Below, in pieces: positions 28,601-37,419 of a stretch of DNA of 64,000 nt (positions within the stretch are counted from its first letter, which is position 1; each line of letters opens with the position of its first letter). This DNA is from Metridium senile (Eukaryota; Cnidaria; Anthozoa; Actiniaria; Metridiidae). Below the pieces are notes generated by a model, which saw nothing but the letters and a program-made list of their open reading frames with translations, had not been told where the DNA came from and ran no database searches. The DNA is taken from contig OX459100.1 of the NCBI GenBank assembly GCA_949775045.1, positions 7,043,462 through 7,107,461 of the forward strand, read 5' to 3'. Position numbers and translations under genes: made by a program.

Positions 28601-31600
28601 TTTATGGCGGTTTTCTCTTTTCACAATCTTTCTGTGGAAAATTATGGAAGTTCTCGAAGAAACAATGACACCTGTTTTGTTTTGCTACCTTTAAAATCTT
28701 GTACAAGGATTATCTGCACCCATCTACTTGGCTGTTTAAAAACTTCTTCCAAAGATGTGAAGTACGAGTGGGAACTTTGTCTTTTAAGAGCTGGTGTTTT
28801 TCAAACTGAAAATACAGATGATATGACAATATGTCCGCTGCATAGAGACCACTTTGGTTTAGGCTGGCGTCCCAGTCGAGTCTGTAATCATCCCCCACAC
28901 GATTCTAAACAAAAGCCTGTCAGAGGTGGACATGCAAAGCGTATTTCTCAAGAGATGTTCGAAACATGGGGAATGTTATGCAAAATTGGTCAAGGTATTG
29001 TTACATCTAAGTAAGGGTTGCATTTTCGATCCCATCTTGAGTTTCGGTGAAATTAAAAATACTAAATAGTTTATTATATCGTTTAAAGGAATTTTCATTG
29101 AATACTATATATATTGACAACTAGTATTGAAGAGTTTTGAATTGAGCCGTTTCTTTTTTACGTTGAGATATCTAGAGAGTGAAGAAGATGAATCTGGATT
29201 ACCATCGATTTTTAAGTATTAAAATACTTGACATTCCCGCCAAACGACTGTGAAGCGATTCTGTTCCGTCAATCAAACATAATTGGTCTAGTCTAGTGAT
29301 AATTACTATAAACAACTGACAATGTGAACAAAAAAACAGCTAGGTAAAAAATATTATTTCAAATAGAATAGCTGGTCCAAAAAATATACATTTATTTAGT
29401 TTTAACGTTCTGATACCCATAGAATACATCGTTAGGCTAAAATTTGTTTTCACTGACATTAGTATGCAAATATTTTAATAGACAATTTGTTTGACGGAAG
29501 AGAATCGCTAACTCACTTTACGATCTCTGTTGAACCGGCATTATTTTATTTTATTGTTATTATCACTATTATTTCATTCCATTTTTTATGTCATAATAAC
29601 ATGCTTTTCTGAAAGTTAACTCTAAAATGGTTAACGACCGGGAACCAGTTCATGACAGTTGATTGTTTAATACTGATAATCACACTTGGCTACGCTGTCG
29701 TTGTCATTTGGATAATTTCCACGTTTTCGACTTTTATTTTACGAATCTGCAGTCTTAAAGATGTAAGTTTCGAATATTTATACATATTAAAATCAACTCA
29801 AGGCTCTTTGTTGTAATTTGAACCATTTGATCAGCTTAGCATTATCGTTGATGCAAACTCGGTATGTTTTTGTGTGTATTTCTTTCGGAAAATAAAATAA
29901 AAACACCGTATAGTTAAAATATTTTAACATTGTACATTTATGACTTCTTAAATCGCCCTACTACATTAGCTGTTGTTTTTAGGTAAGTATTTTAAAACTT
30001 ATCGGCTTTTTTAGTCGCAAATGGTCATTAGTCTTATAATTGGATACGTGTAAAAACGCCAAATTCGTGATACTGTATCTCTTCACCCATGTTTTTGTGT
30101 GTATTTCTTTCGGAAAATAAAATAAAAACACCGTATAGTTAAAATATTTTAACATTGTACATTTATGACTTCTTAAATCGCCCTACTACATTAGCTGTTG
30201 TTTTTAGGTAAGTATTTTAAAACTTATCGGCTTTTTTAGTCGCAAATGGTCATTAGTCTTATAATTGGATACGTGTAAAAACGCCAAATTCGTGATACTG
30301 TATCTCTTCACCCTTAAAACTTTACAGAAATTTTTTTCTTTGTATTTGTTAACCATTATCAGTTGTACATAAAAGTCAAACTTTGTGGTTTTAAAAAGTT
30401 GCCGGATCTTGTATATCGAATTGTTAAGAATGCATACTCAAAATATAGATTTCATAGCCTGATATGTAAATAAGCAAAAATTTTCTTTAAATAAATCTTT
30501 TGATACTTTGATACTGTCGTTGTATTTATTATATGTTGTAGTAGGTCTGTACGAATTCCAGGTAAGAAAAAAGCTATATTTTTAGAGAAATTGATTTGTA
30601 AAGTTGGTGTAAATTTCAAGCAATTTTTATCGTTTGTCTGACTACATTCCCTTAAACCTCGATATCTGCTAGAGAATTTAATATTTTTGTTTTATATTGC
30701 ACACAGTTAATATTTACACTAAAATACATATCTCGGCCAAAAATGAAAGAAATCGGTGATACCCGTTGTAGACACATTTTTCGATTTTGCATGGTTTTCA
30801 CACGGACTCGCTCTTAAGTGCACTATATAAATTACATATCATATAAATCATTTATATAAATTAAATGCGCTATATAAATCCCACAACATTGTCATTATCT
30901 ATTAATGAAATATAAAAAGCTGCAGTATATAATTACAGCATTAAATACCTTTTCAAATGCAACAGATCTTTGAACTTTTGGCAGTGCTGTAAGGGCATCA
31001 TACCTTGAAGAGAAATGGATCATAAATGTAATACAATTCTTACTTGTCACTACAGGGATTGAAGTAAACTTCTGGGTAGTACCAGTTAAGTTGTATCACT
31101 AAAACAATTCTTGTTGGATGCTATGGGCATTGAAGTAAAGGTCTGGCTGGTACCCATCAAGTTGTCCAGGCAAGACTAATTTTGCCTGGACCCCATATTT
31201 GTTACCAAACAACTGTGGACTGACATTGACTGACCATTATTTTTTATGATATTATTTCAAACCATATACCATACAAACGTATTATATATGATAGAGAAGT
31301 CAAAGCAATCTGGAATTGGTGAAGTACTTATCCTTTTACTTACCATTGAAAATAAACTGGCATTGATCCTTTTTTGGAAAAAAACTTCTTCTCAAGGAAG
31401 AATAGCTGGTTAAAATACTGGTATAATTTCTGACAGCCATGTTCATCTCGGGTTGGATTACAAATAGACTGAAGCATAAACGTATGCAAGTTTACAATGA
31501 AGGTAATTTAAAAAGCAAAGATGTTATATAGAGCAAGTGTAGTTGAACTCAAATCACTCATATATTGGACTAAAAATAACCTATGGTATCATAATAAAGC

Positions 31601-34600
31601 AAAAACAATTGAAACAAAAAAATATATATATTTACCTTCCTCATTTCTGCATATTCTTCAAGTTCACCCTCAAATTGTTCTGGTTTTAGATGGTAGTGAG
31701 ATTTGATGAAATCCTATAAAAACATGCACAACTTATACTATAGGGTAAGAATAATAAATTAAATTAAATGAATGCATAAATGAATGAATGAATGGATGAA
31801 TGAAAGAATGAATGAATGAATGTAAAAACTATATCAGTGGGTTTATCTTCTTTTACAGTTATGTCTAGTGCATGATGTTAATAGAAGAAAGAGGAATAAT
31901 AAAACAAAGATAAAGTGCTATTCACTTGTTTACAAGGTCTTGTGAAAATACTTATTAATTCACAAACAATAACATCAGAGCTTACACTATAAACAATAAT
32001 ATTATTTTGGAAAAAGGTTGTATGTAATGGAAGCTCTGAATCAAGCAAAAATGTTAATAATTAGCATTAGTTTTCCTTTAGTTAGAAGTAAGCTGCTCTC
32101 TGAGAACTCTGCCATAACGTTATTCCCCCCACCCCCTTTCTATCATTGCTCCATTTTACAGGTGTTTAAAGCTACTCAAAGCTAAACAGAATGGCTAGAA
32201 GTCAAAACCAGCACTTGTGAGGCCACTGGGGACTTAACTGAGAAACTCTAGCTCTGAAAGTGGTACACCAACCAACAAATGAATTGTTTTCTCGTGAATA
32301 CTAGTTCTAAGATACAGTGGTACCTCAATTAAGTGGTCACCCTCAGGACTTTCCAAAGTGGCCACTTAATAGAGGTTGGCCACTGAAAAAAGGTATAGAA
32401 TAGGTATAGGAATAGATTTGGGACTTTTATTGTGGCCGCCTAATAGAGGGTCACTGCTTAATGGGTGGCTGCTTAATAGAGGTACCACTGTAGTTCACAT
32501 TGTTACTAACCATGAATGGTAGTTTAAATTTCAGTTCTGCAGTTTCTCTCAACCCTAAGGATACCATGGGTATTTGCTTTTCCATACTCCTAAAGATTAC
32601 AATAATATATACTGTAAATTATCATAATTATAGTTGTATTACTATTGCCATCATCATCCTCATTATCACCACCATCATCATCATCACCATCATCATCATC
32701 ACCGTCATAACCATCTTCATCATCTTATCACAATCCTCACTATCAGTATCACATCATCATCATCACCACCACTATATCAACATCATGACCACCACCACCA
32801 TTATTATCATCAATATCATCACAACCATCATTATCATCATTATCAACATCACCATCATCATCATCATTATCAACATCACCCCATCTTATTTTCATCATTA
32901 TCACCACCAACATGATCATTATCACCTTGTCACAACACCGCCACCACCACCATCGTCACTACTATGCTCCTAATAACACATTACTATCTTTGGCCCTATC
33001 TGACATTCCCAATGCAATTTCCCCTAAACTCTTTACACTTTATATTACATTTAACCCAAAGCTGGTAAAATTCCCACACTTAACATGTACAATTTGTTTT
33101 TGATTTCCTGTGTTTATCTCACTCTAAGTACAAAGTGAGAAAAATGCAAATATTTTTTGTCAATACCTATAATCATTTTGAAAATATCTTCCTTAAAAAA
33201 TAACTCAATGAAAACAAGAAACTTCTATCAGTAAAAAAAAAAAAACAATTTAAGTATTAAAATATTAATGTAAACTATAAACCATAAAAAAAAAAAAAAA
33301 TTTGAAGTTCAAGATGTTTTAAACATTTACCCTTTGTCAGAGAATAAAACAATAAAAGAGAGATTTCATATTGGGACTTATGTTGAAAGGCATTTGCAAA
33401 GAAAGAACCAGCTTTACAGAAGAAATTTGTGAGACATTCTAAAATTATACGTCTGTCTATTTAAATAGACCTATTTGGCTAAAGCATCGCCTGAGAATCA
33501 GACATTCTTTCACTCCTCTTCCACCCACGTAAATTTCATGGGGGAAAGTTGAGCAAAAGGAAGTCTGTTTTCTCAGGCGAGCTAAAGCATTGCTGTGTAT
33601 GTTTCAGACCGATTCAAATCAGCCAAAAATGTTATGTGTGTTTCCACCAAATTCAAATCTTTTGGGAATAAGTTTCATTGTCTTTTGTATTTCGATATCA
33701 CATAAAAATCCTTGGAAGACAAGTTTGAATTGGATGGAAATATACAAAGTATCATGTCAGCCAAGTAAGTCTATGATAGGTTACATGTACTTACTCATCA
33801 AATTGGTAGACATCAAAGGCTGAATTAATTCCTTCCAGTTCTTCTCTAAGACGGTCAAGTTGTGAGCTTGCATTGCTGAGTTCCATTTTTGCTGCTTTCT
33901 TAATACGGCGATCATTAGTGGCTCTAATAGAATGGAAATCATAGACAGATAGATCACTATGACATATATGGAAACAGATAGCTTAAATTATAATAACAGA
34001 TAAAAGTGAAGGCAAAAATCATTGTGATTATAAGCACCCACTAGAGAATAATGGTGAGGTTGATGTGTGATTTCATTGCTGAGTATCGCCTATAAACGTA
34101 AGTTTTTATTGTAATAATCACTATAGGGTCAAATGATTTGATTGGTTGATCGATGAATTATTTACATCCAGCAAATAGGAGGATCATATATGGCAGATGA
34201 CAAACAGACAGACAAACAAACAAACAAACAAACACATAGACAGACAGACAAACAAATAGACACAGACAAACAGATAGATATATTAATGGATGGACTGACA
34301 AACAAACAACCAAACAACATGACAGAAAGATTGACATACTGTCTGACAAACAGACAAACAAATAGACAGACAGACAGACAAACAAATAGACAGACAGACA
34401 GACAAACAAATAGACAGACAGACAGACAAACAAATAGACAGACAGACAGGCAAACCAACAGACAGACTGACAAACAAACAAGCAACAAATTGACAGACTG
34501 AACAACAAACAGACAGAACGTTAATTTCTTGAAAACCTTTTTTATATGGTGTGTACCAAAGTCTTTACATCTATTTAAGCGATGTCAGACTACCAAATGA

Positions 34601-36720
34601 GCTCAATGATGTAATAATTAATTAATTTAAAATTTCATGGCTTTGTTTTGAATTCAATAATTTGCATAATTTGTAAAAAATTAGGAATTTGTTTAAATCA
34701 TGCAATTTCTTTGCAGTTCTTATACATGTTTTAATTGCTGATAAAAATTGGAATCAAAGAGGTGATAAGGTGCAGTTTAAACATAAAGTTCAGTGAGAAA
34801 ATACACAAGTGCATAGAGTTTGCGGAATTTTTCTTATAAAGCATGATGAAAGGATAGCCAATGTAATACATTGAAATCTCTCTATAATAACAGACCTTTA
34901 AAAAAAACAGAATTCTCTCGAAAAATGGACACAATTTTTAGGACCATTTTTTTCTAAAGCTCAATAAACTTGAATCCTACTAAATCATACATTATTCTTG
35001 GTCTCAGCACCGTCCGATAAAAAAGAGTTTCACTGTATGACACACAACAATGAATAAATGTAAAATAGATACATGAACTTGGTGCGTGAATAAACACGCA
35101 TATGTTGATATTGACACGCAAATATTATAAAATCCTCACAGTAAATGTATAATGGCAAAATAAAATTCTAAAGTAAATATTTGTCAGAGATAAATGGATA
35201 CAATATTTCAAAGAAAGTAAATTTGTTAAAAAATTTAAAAAATATAGAATAGGGCATTAATTTTGATGATTGTAGATTGTAGATTATGGTCACAATGCAA
35301 CTTCTATGACAAATAACCTATAACCACAATATTTCAGAATGAATTTGTTGCACCAACTGAAACGTGCTGAACTCCGCAGGGTTTATGTATGAGAAGGTAC
35401 TACAATAGTTTAATTGGCCAATATTTTTCAACCAAAAATTGTTGTTTTTTTATTTGAAAATGAAAAACATGTTATAAAATATTAATAGAATGGGTTAAAT
35501 GTGTGGCATTTTGGGGATGAAAAGATCACACATTTCTATGATAAAATGTACTAAAACTTTGTCGCTTCCTTGTGGAAAAAGTAATGATCTTTCGGGGAAG
35601 AACGTACATTAGATGTATTTCACATCATAAATAATTGTAATCATTAATTGACAGCACTTGAACTGTCTTACCAAAGATAGTCAAATTGATGTTTATAATG
35701 TCCTCCTTTTGTAAGGTACATTAAAAAAAAACATAATTTGTTGTTTCGTTTGCGATTTTTCTCAATAAACTTTTTTCACGTCGGAATTAGCGCATTTGCC
35801 CTAATAACTTTAGCTGTCACAGGGTGGTTAAAATTATTTGTCTCATCAAAGTTCATTTATCATACAAATATACGAAATATCATATAAACAACACGGTAAC
35901 ACAGATACTGTATACTTTAGATATTAATCTTTTGGGATTTTCTCGTAAACATTTGCTATAATACGCAGAAAATCGAGTAAGTTGAGAAGCCTTTTCGTGT
36001 GAAATCAAATAGGGGTTTCGACCTTTCATTTTTGATCGTTTCGATATGTCATCGAAGCAGTTAAAATTAAAATTCACAATGATCCAGAGGAAATTGTGGA
36101 ATGTAGTTTAAACTTATACAGTCAGAAAATAATAAAGTTTATACGAAACTCACCTCAAAGCTTTCAGTAAATTTTCAGCGCCATCTCGAAGTTTCATTTG
36201 CTTGTAAATTTGCTGATTCACCTCTTGTCTCTTGTTCTGCAATTTCCATCTTCCTGACCGTCGAAACGCTAACTCGGCGTCGTTCTGAAAACGAAATTCA
36301 ATTAATTTGTATTCAAATATAATGCACTTAACAAGAATAACTTCTCGTGGGAAGATCTTTGTTTACTTCAAAGTATTACAACCAACAAACTCTGTCAACA
36401 GTTCTTTACATCTGATCAAAAGTGGAAGTTCACATTCAACAACAATTGGATTTTTTTCGTGTTCTCTCGCACAAAATTTTCGCCGATTTAACACCCAATT
36501 TGACACCTAAACATTTGAAATAGAGTAAACATTGTCTTTAGAGTGTTCATAAAATTAAGATTTTCGACCTGTCATAATAAAAAGAAAGCAAATTTTCGAG
36601 ATGTTCATAGTTGACATAAACTCTTACCAGAGCGCGTGTTAATTCTTTGACTCCGTCATGAGTCGAGTTCTTTAAATTTGATCCCAAATCTTCCAGCTCT
36701 ACTTTATCACTTCGTTCCAT
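14769..36720 (-). CDS. RHPN: Rhophilin (HR1-BRO1-PDZ Rho effector), complete, 19 coding exons, 672 aa
   Basis: Rhophilins bind GTP-bound Rho through HR1 and act as scaffolds on actin and endosomal membranes. Exons from the start: 36628-36720, 36154-36284, 33795-33923, 32511-32589, 31636-31713, 31344-31468, 30949-31003, 27207-27260, 26211-26268, 25844-25935, 23042-23143, 22100-22189, 21950-22016, 21391-21480, 20899-20996, 20208-20304, 19728-19804, 15557-15703, 14769-15125. Every phase agrees. HR1 (about residues 15-117) includes GRWKLQNKRQEVNQQIY. BRO1 (about 120-470) includes IPMVSLGLRET, YFNQLFFLEKKFF, WYDALTALPKVQRSVAFEK, ASVLFNIAALWSQIA and YYKALSHYYTAIGL. A linker with VEDLFHRL leads to the PDZ domain (about 515-600) with YGFSVVSS and DAGLQVGDIIIGVD. 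The tail is Ser-rich. Human RHPN1/2 are 670-686 residues. Exons are split by large repeat and transposon insertions. Confidence 0.94.
15155..15480 (+). repeat. GAT-rich degenerate trinucleotide tract
   Basis: Imperfect GAT/ATG/GATAAT repeats fill most of the last rhophilin intron between exons 18 and 19. Open frames here reflect the simple composition. Confidence 0.9.
15908..16187. mobile_element. GAGTRC-family foldback MITE (280 bp)
   Basis: The ends are GAGTGCTTACACTATGTC, flanked by TA at 15,906-15,907 and 16,188-16,189. The arms of about 110 bp are nearly identical. It lies in rhophilin intron 17, upstream of the large Tc1/mariner-like element. The GAGTRC end and TA target link it to the smaller elements at 45,651-45,781 and 58,735-58,879. 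Confidence 0.85.
16518..16940 (+). repeat. Left terminal inverted repeat of the Tc1/mariner-like element
   Basis: It pairs with about 19,272-19,707. It contains the whole putative promoter, the transposase ATG (16,836), the first splice donor (16,864) and nearly all of the first intron. The right copy keeps the ATG context (GGCAATGGCTTACGCTGC) but has changed the donor from AAGGTATAA to AACATATAA. Confidence 0.88.
16836..18003 (+). CDS. DD38E transposase with N-terminal paired-type domain (356 aa, 2 exons)
   Basis: Predicted to cut and join transposon ends at TA sites in the nucleus. The continuous open frame begins at a TTG; a better model splices a 28-base first exon (16836-16863, MAYAAANVQ) to 16961-18003 across a 97-base GT-AG intron, in frame. 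Residues ~18-138 resemble a paired domain: LRGGLYDNGRELP aligns with the Pax beta-hairpin GGxFxNGRPLP, LHHQGTSQRAIADELRVS and YVNKIVQYY with the first helix-turn-helix, and VPSESSIRKSVRE with the end of the second. The RNase-H-like catalytic domain follows, with HFFDESS (D181), VMDNCKFHHG (D269) and SPHLNPCEY (E308); 38 residues separate the last two. No stop or frameshift is present. The first exon lies in the left terminal repeat. Confidence 0.9.
18072..19064 (+). CDS. Transposon ORF2: SAM-like, coiled-coil, CCHC zinc-knuckle protein (330 aa)
   Basis: Not recognised as a known transposon protein. The frame is open from 18,000, immediately after the transposase stop; the first ATG, in context AACATGG, is at 18,072, 68 bases after that stop. 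Residues ~8-70 (EVFSWLKSI, HFETRGFRS, VDDLDVFF, AERRVLEAEL) have the helical spacing of a SAM domain. A Ser-rich linker follows, then a likely coiled coil (~125-160). A CX2CX4HX4C zinc knuckle (CTLCHKSGHNKARC, Cys170-Cys183) and another helical region follow. The knuckle is typical of nucleic-acid binding, so this may bind RNA or DNA or help to assemble the transposase complex; that is inference. It is on the same strand as the transposase. Whether it uses its own promoter, splicing from the first exon, or bicistronic translation is not visible. Confidence 0.75.
   Translation: MACERETEVFSWLKSISPNMKLERLSPHFETRGFRSRRSLAYVKVDDLDVFFDSPNKLLLAERRVLEAELNKIKAQENKHQQPERPESARKLHYDSTCNAQALPSAHSSSSSSHEAGGTMSALDRRAMEHKESLELLSAQVESVKQHLEGKRKAVERYSTASVGRRGKVCTLCHKSGHNKARCKGFPCPDITVCQLQDKHPETQTEIREIQKELKELESKYTKAKNDNDVFSASRLRAKSNFFAIMRPRLKQQNQAKYVDRSALDRDLQILQRALTNKIPIDTANDWRLPTMIEEYKRGVDAYRPLNNHDQAFGPSYTSSSSTSNTYYHM
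19272..19707 (-). repeat. Right terminal inverted repeat of the Tc1/mariner-like element
   Basis: Reverse complement of the left repeat, closest over the outer ~340 bases; the inner ~85 bases are more diverged and contain small indels. Its outer end abuts the TA at 19,708-19,709, only 18 bases from the rhophilin exon-17 donor. Confidence 0.88.
20456..20865 (+). repeat. AAACAAGCAAAC minisatellite (12-bp unit)
   Basis: About 34 imperfect copies of a 12-base unit in rhophilin intron 15, ending about 30 bases from exon 15. It produces minus-strand frames of Cys-Leu-Phe-Val repeats, which are artefacts. Confidence 0.93.
21500..21845 (+). repeat. (CAAT)n-rich tract
   Basis: Irregular CAAT/CAAC tetranucleotides in rhophilin intron 13, starting about 20 bases beyond the acceptor of exon 14. 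It contains a GAACTATCAATCAATCAATG pair. Confidence 0.9.
22210..22790 (+). repeat. 24-bp minisatellite in rhophilin intron 11
   Basis: Units of GGAATGGATGGATGAACAAATG plus AA, with variants in the order of short and long units. A block of about 165 bases (around 22,440-22,590) is repeated at about 22,610-22,745, which shows a higher-order duplication. It gives Ser-Ile-His-Pro-Phe repeats in minus frames, which are not real proteins. Confidence 0.93.
22840..22975 (+). repeat. GAAT/GGAT simple repeats
   Basis: Degenerate tetranucleotide run (GAATGAATGGATGAA) between the minisatellite and exon 11 of rhophilin. Confidence 0.85.
23178..23440 (+). repeat. Dispersed repeat B, copy 1, joined to a GAT-rich array
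   Basis: The block runs from CATGAATAATTAATGAGGC to CTCATGTTGTAAAC and contains GTGTTGTATATCCTGATTTG and palindromic GATACAACAC motifs. It matches 40,078-40,385 at roughly 90% by eye. In both places the right end runs straight into trinucleotide or hexanucleotide simple sequence. Confidence 0.85.
23445..25777 (+). repeat. 2.3-kb GATAAT/GGTAAT satellite array with an internal 843-bp duplication
   Basis: Alternating ATGATA and ATGGTA hexamers fill rhophilin intron 10 almost completely. No stop codon arises in several frames, so very long Asn-Asp-Gly, Ile-Thr, Leu-Ser-Pro and Met-Ile 'proteins' appear on both strands; none is real. The rare variant GGTAATAATAATAATAAT occurs at 24,430 and again at 25,273, and the surrounding order of variants also repeats with that 843-base offset. 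Confidence 0.95.
26380..27185 (+). repeat. 34-bp minisatellite in rhophilin intron 8
   Basis: Unit of 34 bases containing TATCAGTATGACCATTGTC and CATTCATCATC, about 21 copies from ~26,470, preceded by CATTATCAATC-type simple repeats. It ends 20 bases from exon 8. Confidence 0.95.
28604..28994 (+). pseudogene. Remnant first exon of a transposon protein with a Cys/His segment
   Basis: An open frame from ATG (28,604) to a GT donor after CAAG (28,995), continuing open to 29,014. About 130 residues include SVENYGSSRRNNDTCF, YEWELCLLRAGVF and the Cys/His-rich ICPLHRDHFGLGWRPS followed by CNHPPH. I associate this kind of segment with proteins encoded by transposable elements in cnidarians and other basal animals, but cannot name a family. 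No following exon is evident inside the element, so it is likely a relic. Confidence 0.5.
29864..30313 (+). repeat. Exact 225-bp tandem duplication
   Basis: 29,864-30,088 and 30,089-30,313 read the same throughout, beginning ATGTTTTTGTGTGTATTTC and ending CTGTATCTCTTCACCC. Lack of divergence implies a very recent event, or an assembly artefact. Confidence 0.93.
32315..32490. mobile_element. pogo/Tigger-like MITE, copy 2 (176 bp)
   Basis: The ends are CAGTGGTACCTCAATTAAG and CTTAATAGAGGTACCACTG, with TA at 32,313-32,314 and 32,491-32,492. Its right end lies 20 bases from rhophilin exon 4. Confidence 0.85.
32640..32975 (+). repeat. ATC/ACC trinucleotide tract
   Basis: Imperfect CATCAT/CACCAC repeats in rhophilin intron 3. 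Frames read poly-His or poly-Ile and are not genes. Confidence 0.92.
32990..33790. other. Non-coding part of rhophilin intron 3
   Basis: AT-rich intron sequence with poly-A runs at about 33,230 and 33,287, and a possible small inverted pair around 33,470-33,590 (AGCATCGCCTGAGAA and TTCTCAGGCGAGCTAAAGC). Nothing coding is seen. Confidence 0.5.
34190..34520 (+). repeat. CAGA/CAAA tetranucleotide minisatellite
   Basis: Repeats of the type ACAGACAGACAAACAAATAG in rhophilin intron 2. Open frames (poly Cys-Leu-Ser-Val and Thr-Asp-Lys-Gln) are artefacts. Confidence 0.92.
34525..36150. other. AT-rich part of rhophilin intron 2
   Basis: No repeat family, RNA gene or exon could be supported here. It appears to be ordinary intron sequence. 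Confidence 0.5.
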
Positions 36721-36911
36721 CTTATATTCGATTCACACATTGGAAATAGGGTGGTTTTTTTTCAGCCTGTATTCAATCCGACCATTAAACACTGAAGCCC
36801 ATCTCACTTCGTTATATTTCAACTCACTCAACGAGGTTTCAAGTGACAACACAAGTGTCACGTGACCGAGATCGATTTCACATGGCCGGTGCGCGGGCTT
36901 TTTGCGCATCA
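36721..36911 (-). promoter_or_regulatory. Rhophilin promoter and 5' untranslated region (putative)
   Basis: The ~190 bases upstream of the rhophilin ATG separate it from a 500-bp palindromic element. They include a CACGTG (E-box type) at about 36,861 and the GC-rich patch GGCCGGTGCGCGGGC. The transcription start cannot be placed. Confidence 0.4.
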
Positions 36912-37416
36912 CATACTATGCATCCCAGTAGACCGTGACAACCTCGAAATTTTATCGCGACCCGTCGATACGAAAAATTGATCACGTGATGCACATTTTA
37001 TGTACCACGTGATGATATTCTTCTGTACCACGTGAACAACATTTTTCGTTTGGCGCGGGTTCACATACGATCTTCGATCGAATCATAGTGATCGAATCTT
37101 CCCACGGCTTAATTTATACTAGAGAATCTTTGCCTTCAACGTATATATACGGAGAATCTTTGCCTTCAACGTATAAGCGCCAAACAAAAGTAGTATTTCA
37201 AGTACTAGTATAAATGAAGCCGTGGGAAGATTCGATGACTATGATTCGATCGAAGATCGTATGTGAACCCGCGCCAAACGAAAAATGTTGTTCACGTGGT
37301 ACAGAAGAATATCATCACGTGGTACATAAAAAATCCATCACGTGATCAATTTTTCGTATCGACGGGTCGCGATAAAATTTCGAGGGTGTCACGGTCTACT
37401 GGGATGCATAGTATAT
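36912..37416. mobile_element. Large palindromic foldback element upstream of rhophilin (~505 bp)
   Basis: The two arms of roughly 210 bp are near-perfect inverted copies starting ATACTATGCATCCCAGTAG, separated by an ~80-base spacer holding the repeated AGAATCTTTGCCTTCAACG. The arms carry several CACGTG/CACGTGA sites, CGATCGAA and GGCGCGGG. No open frame. The flanking duplication is not clear. Confidence 0.85.
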
Positions 37417-37419
37417 AAT

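Larger units (their letters stand above)
27394..30813. mobile_element. TTAA-target DNA transposon, non-autonomous (3,420 bp)
   Basis: The ends are GAGCGAGTCCG followed by (C/T)GTGAAAACCATGCA, 26 bases with one mismatch, flanked by TTAA at 27,390-27,393 and 30,814-30,817. Weaker similarity continues inward (GTCTACA, ATCACCGATTT). A TTAA duplication is used by the piggyBac and Kolobok superfamilies (established knowledge); the ends do not settle which. It carries one exon-like frame (28,604-28,994) and an exact 225-bp tandem duplication, but no transposase. It fills most of rhophilin intron 7. Confidence 0.85.
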
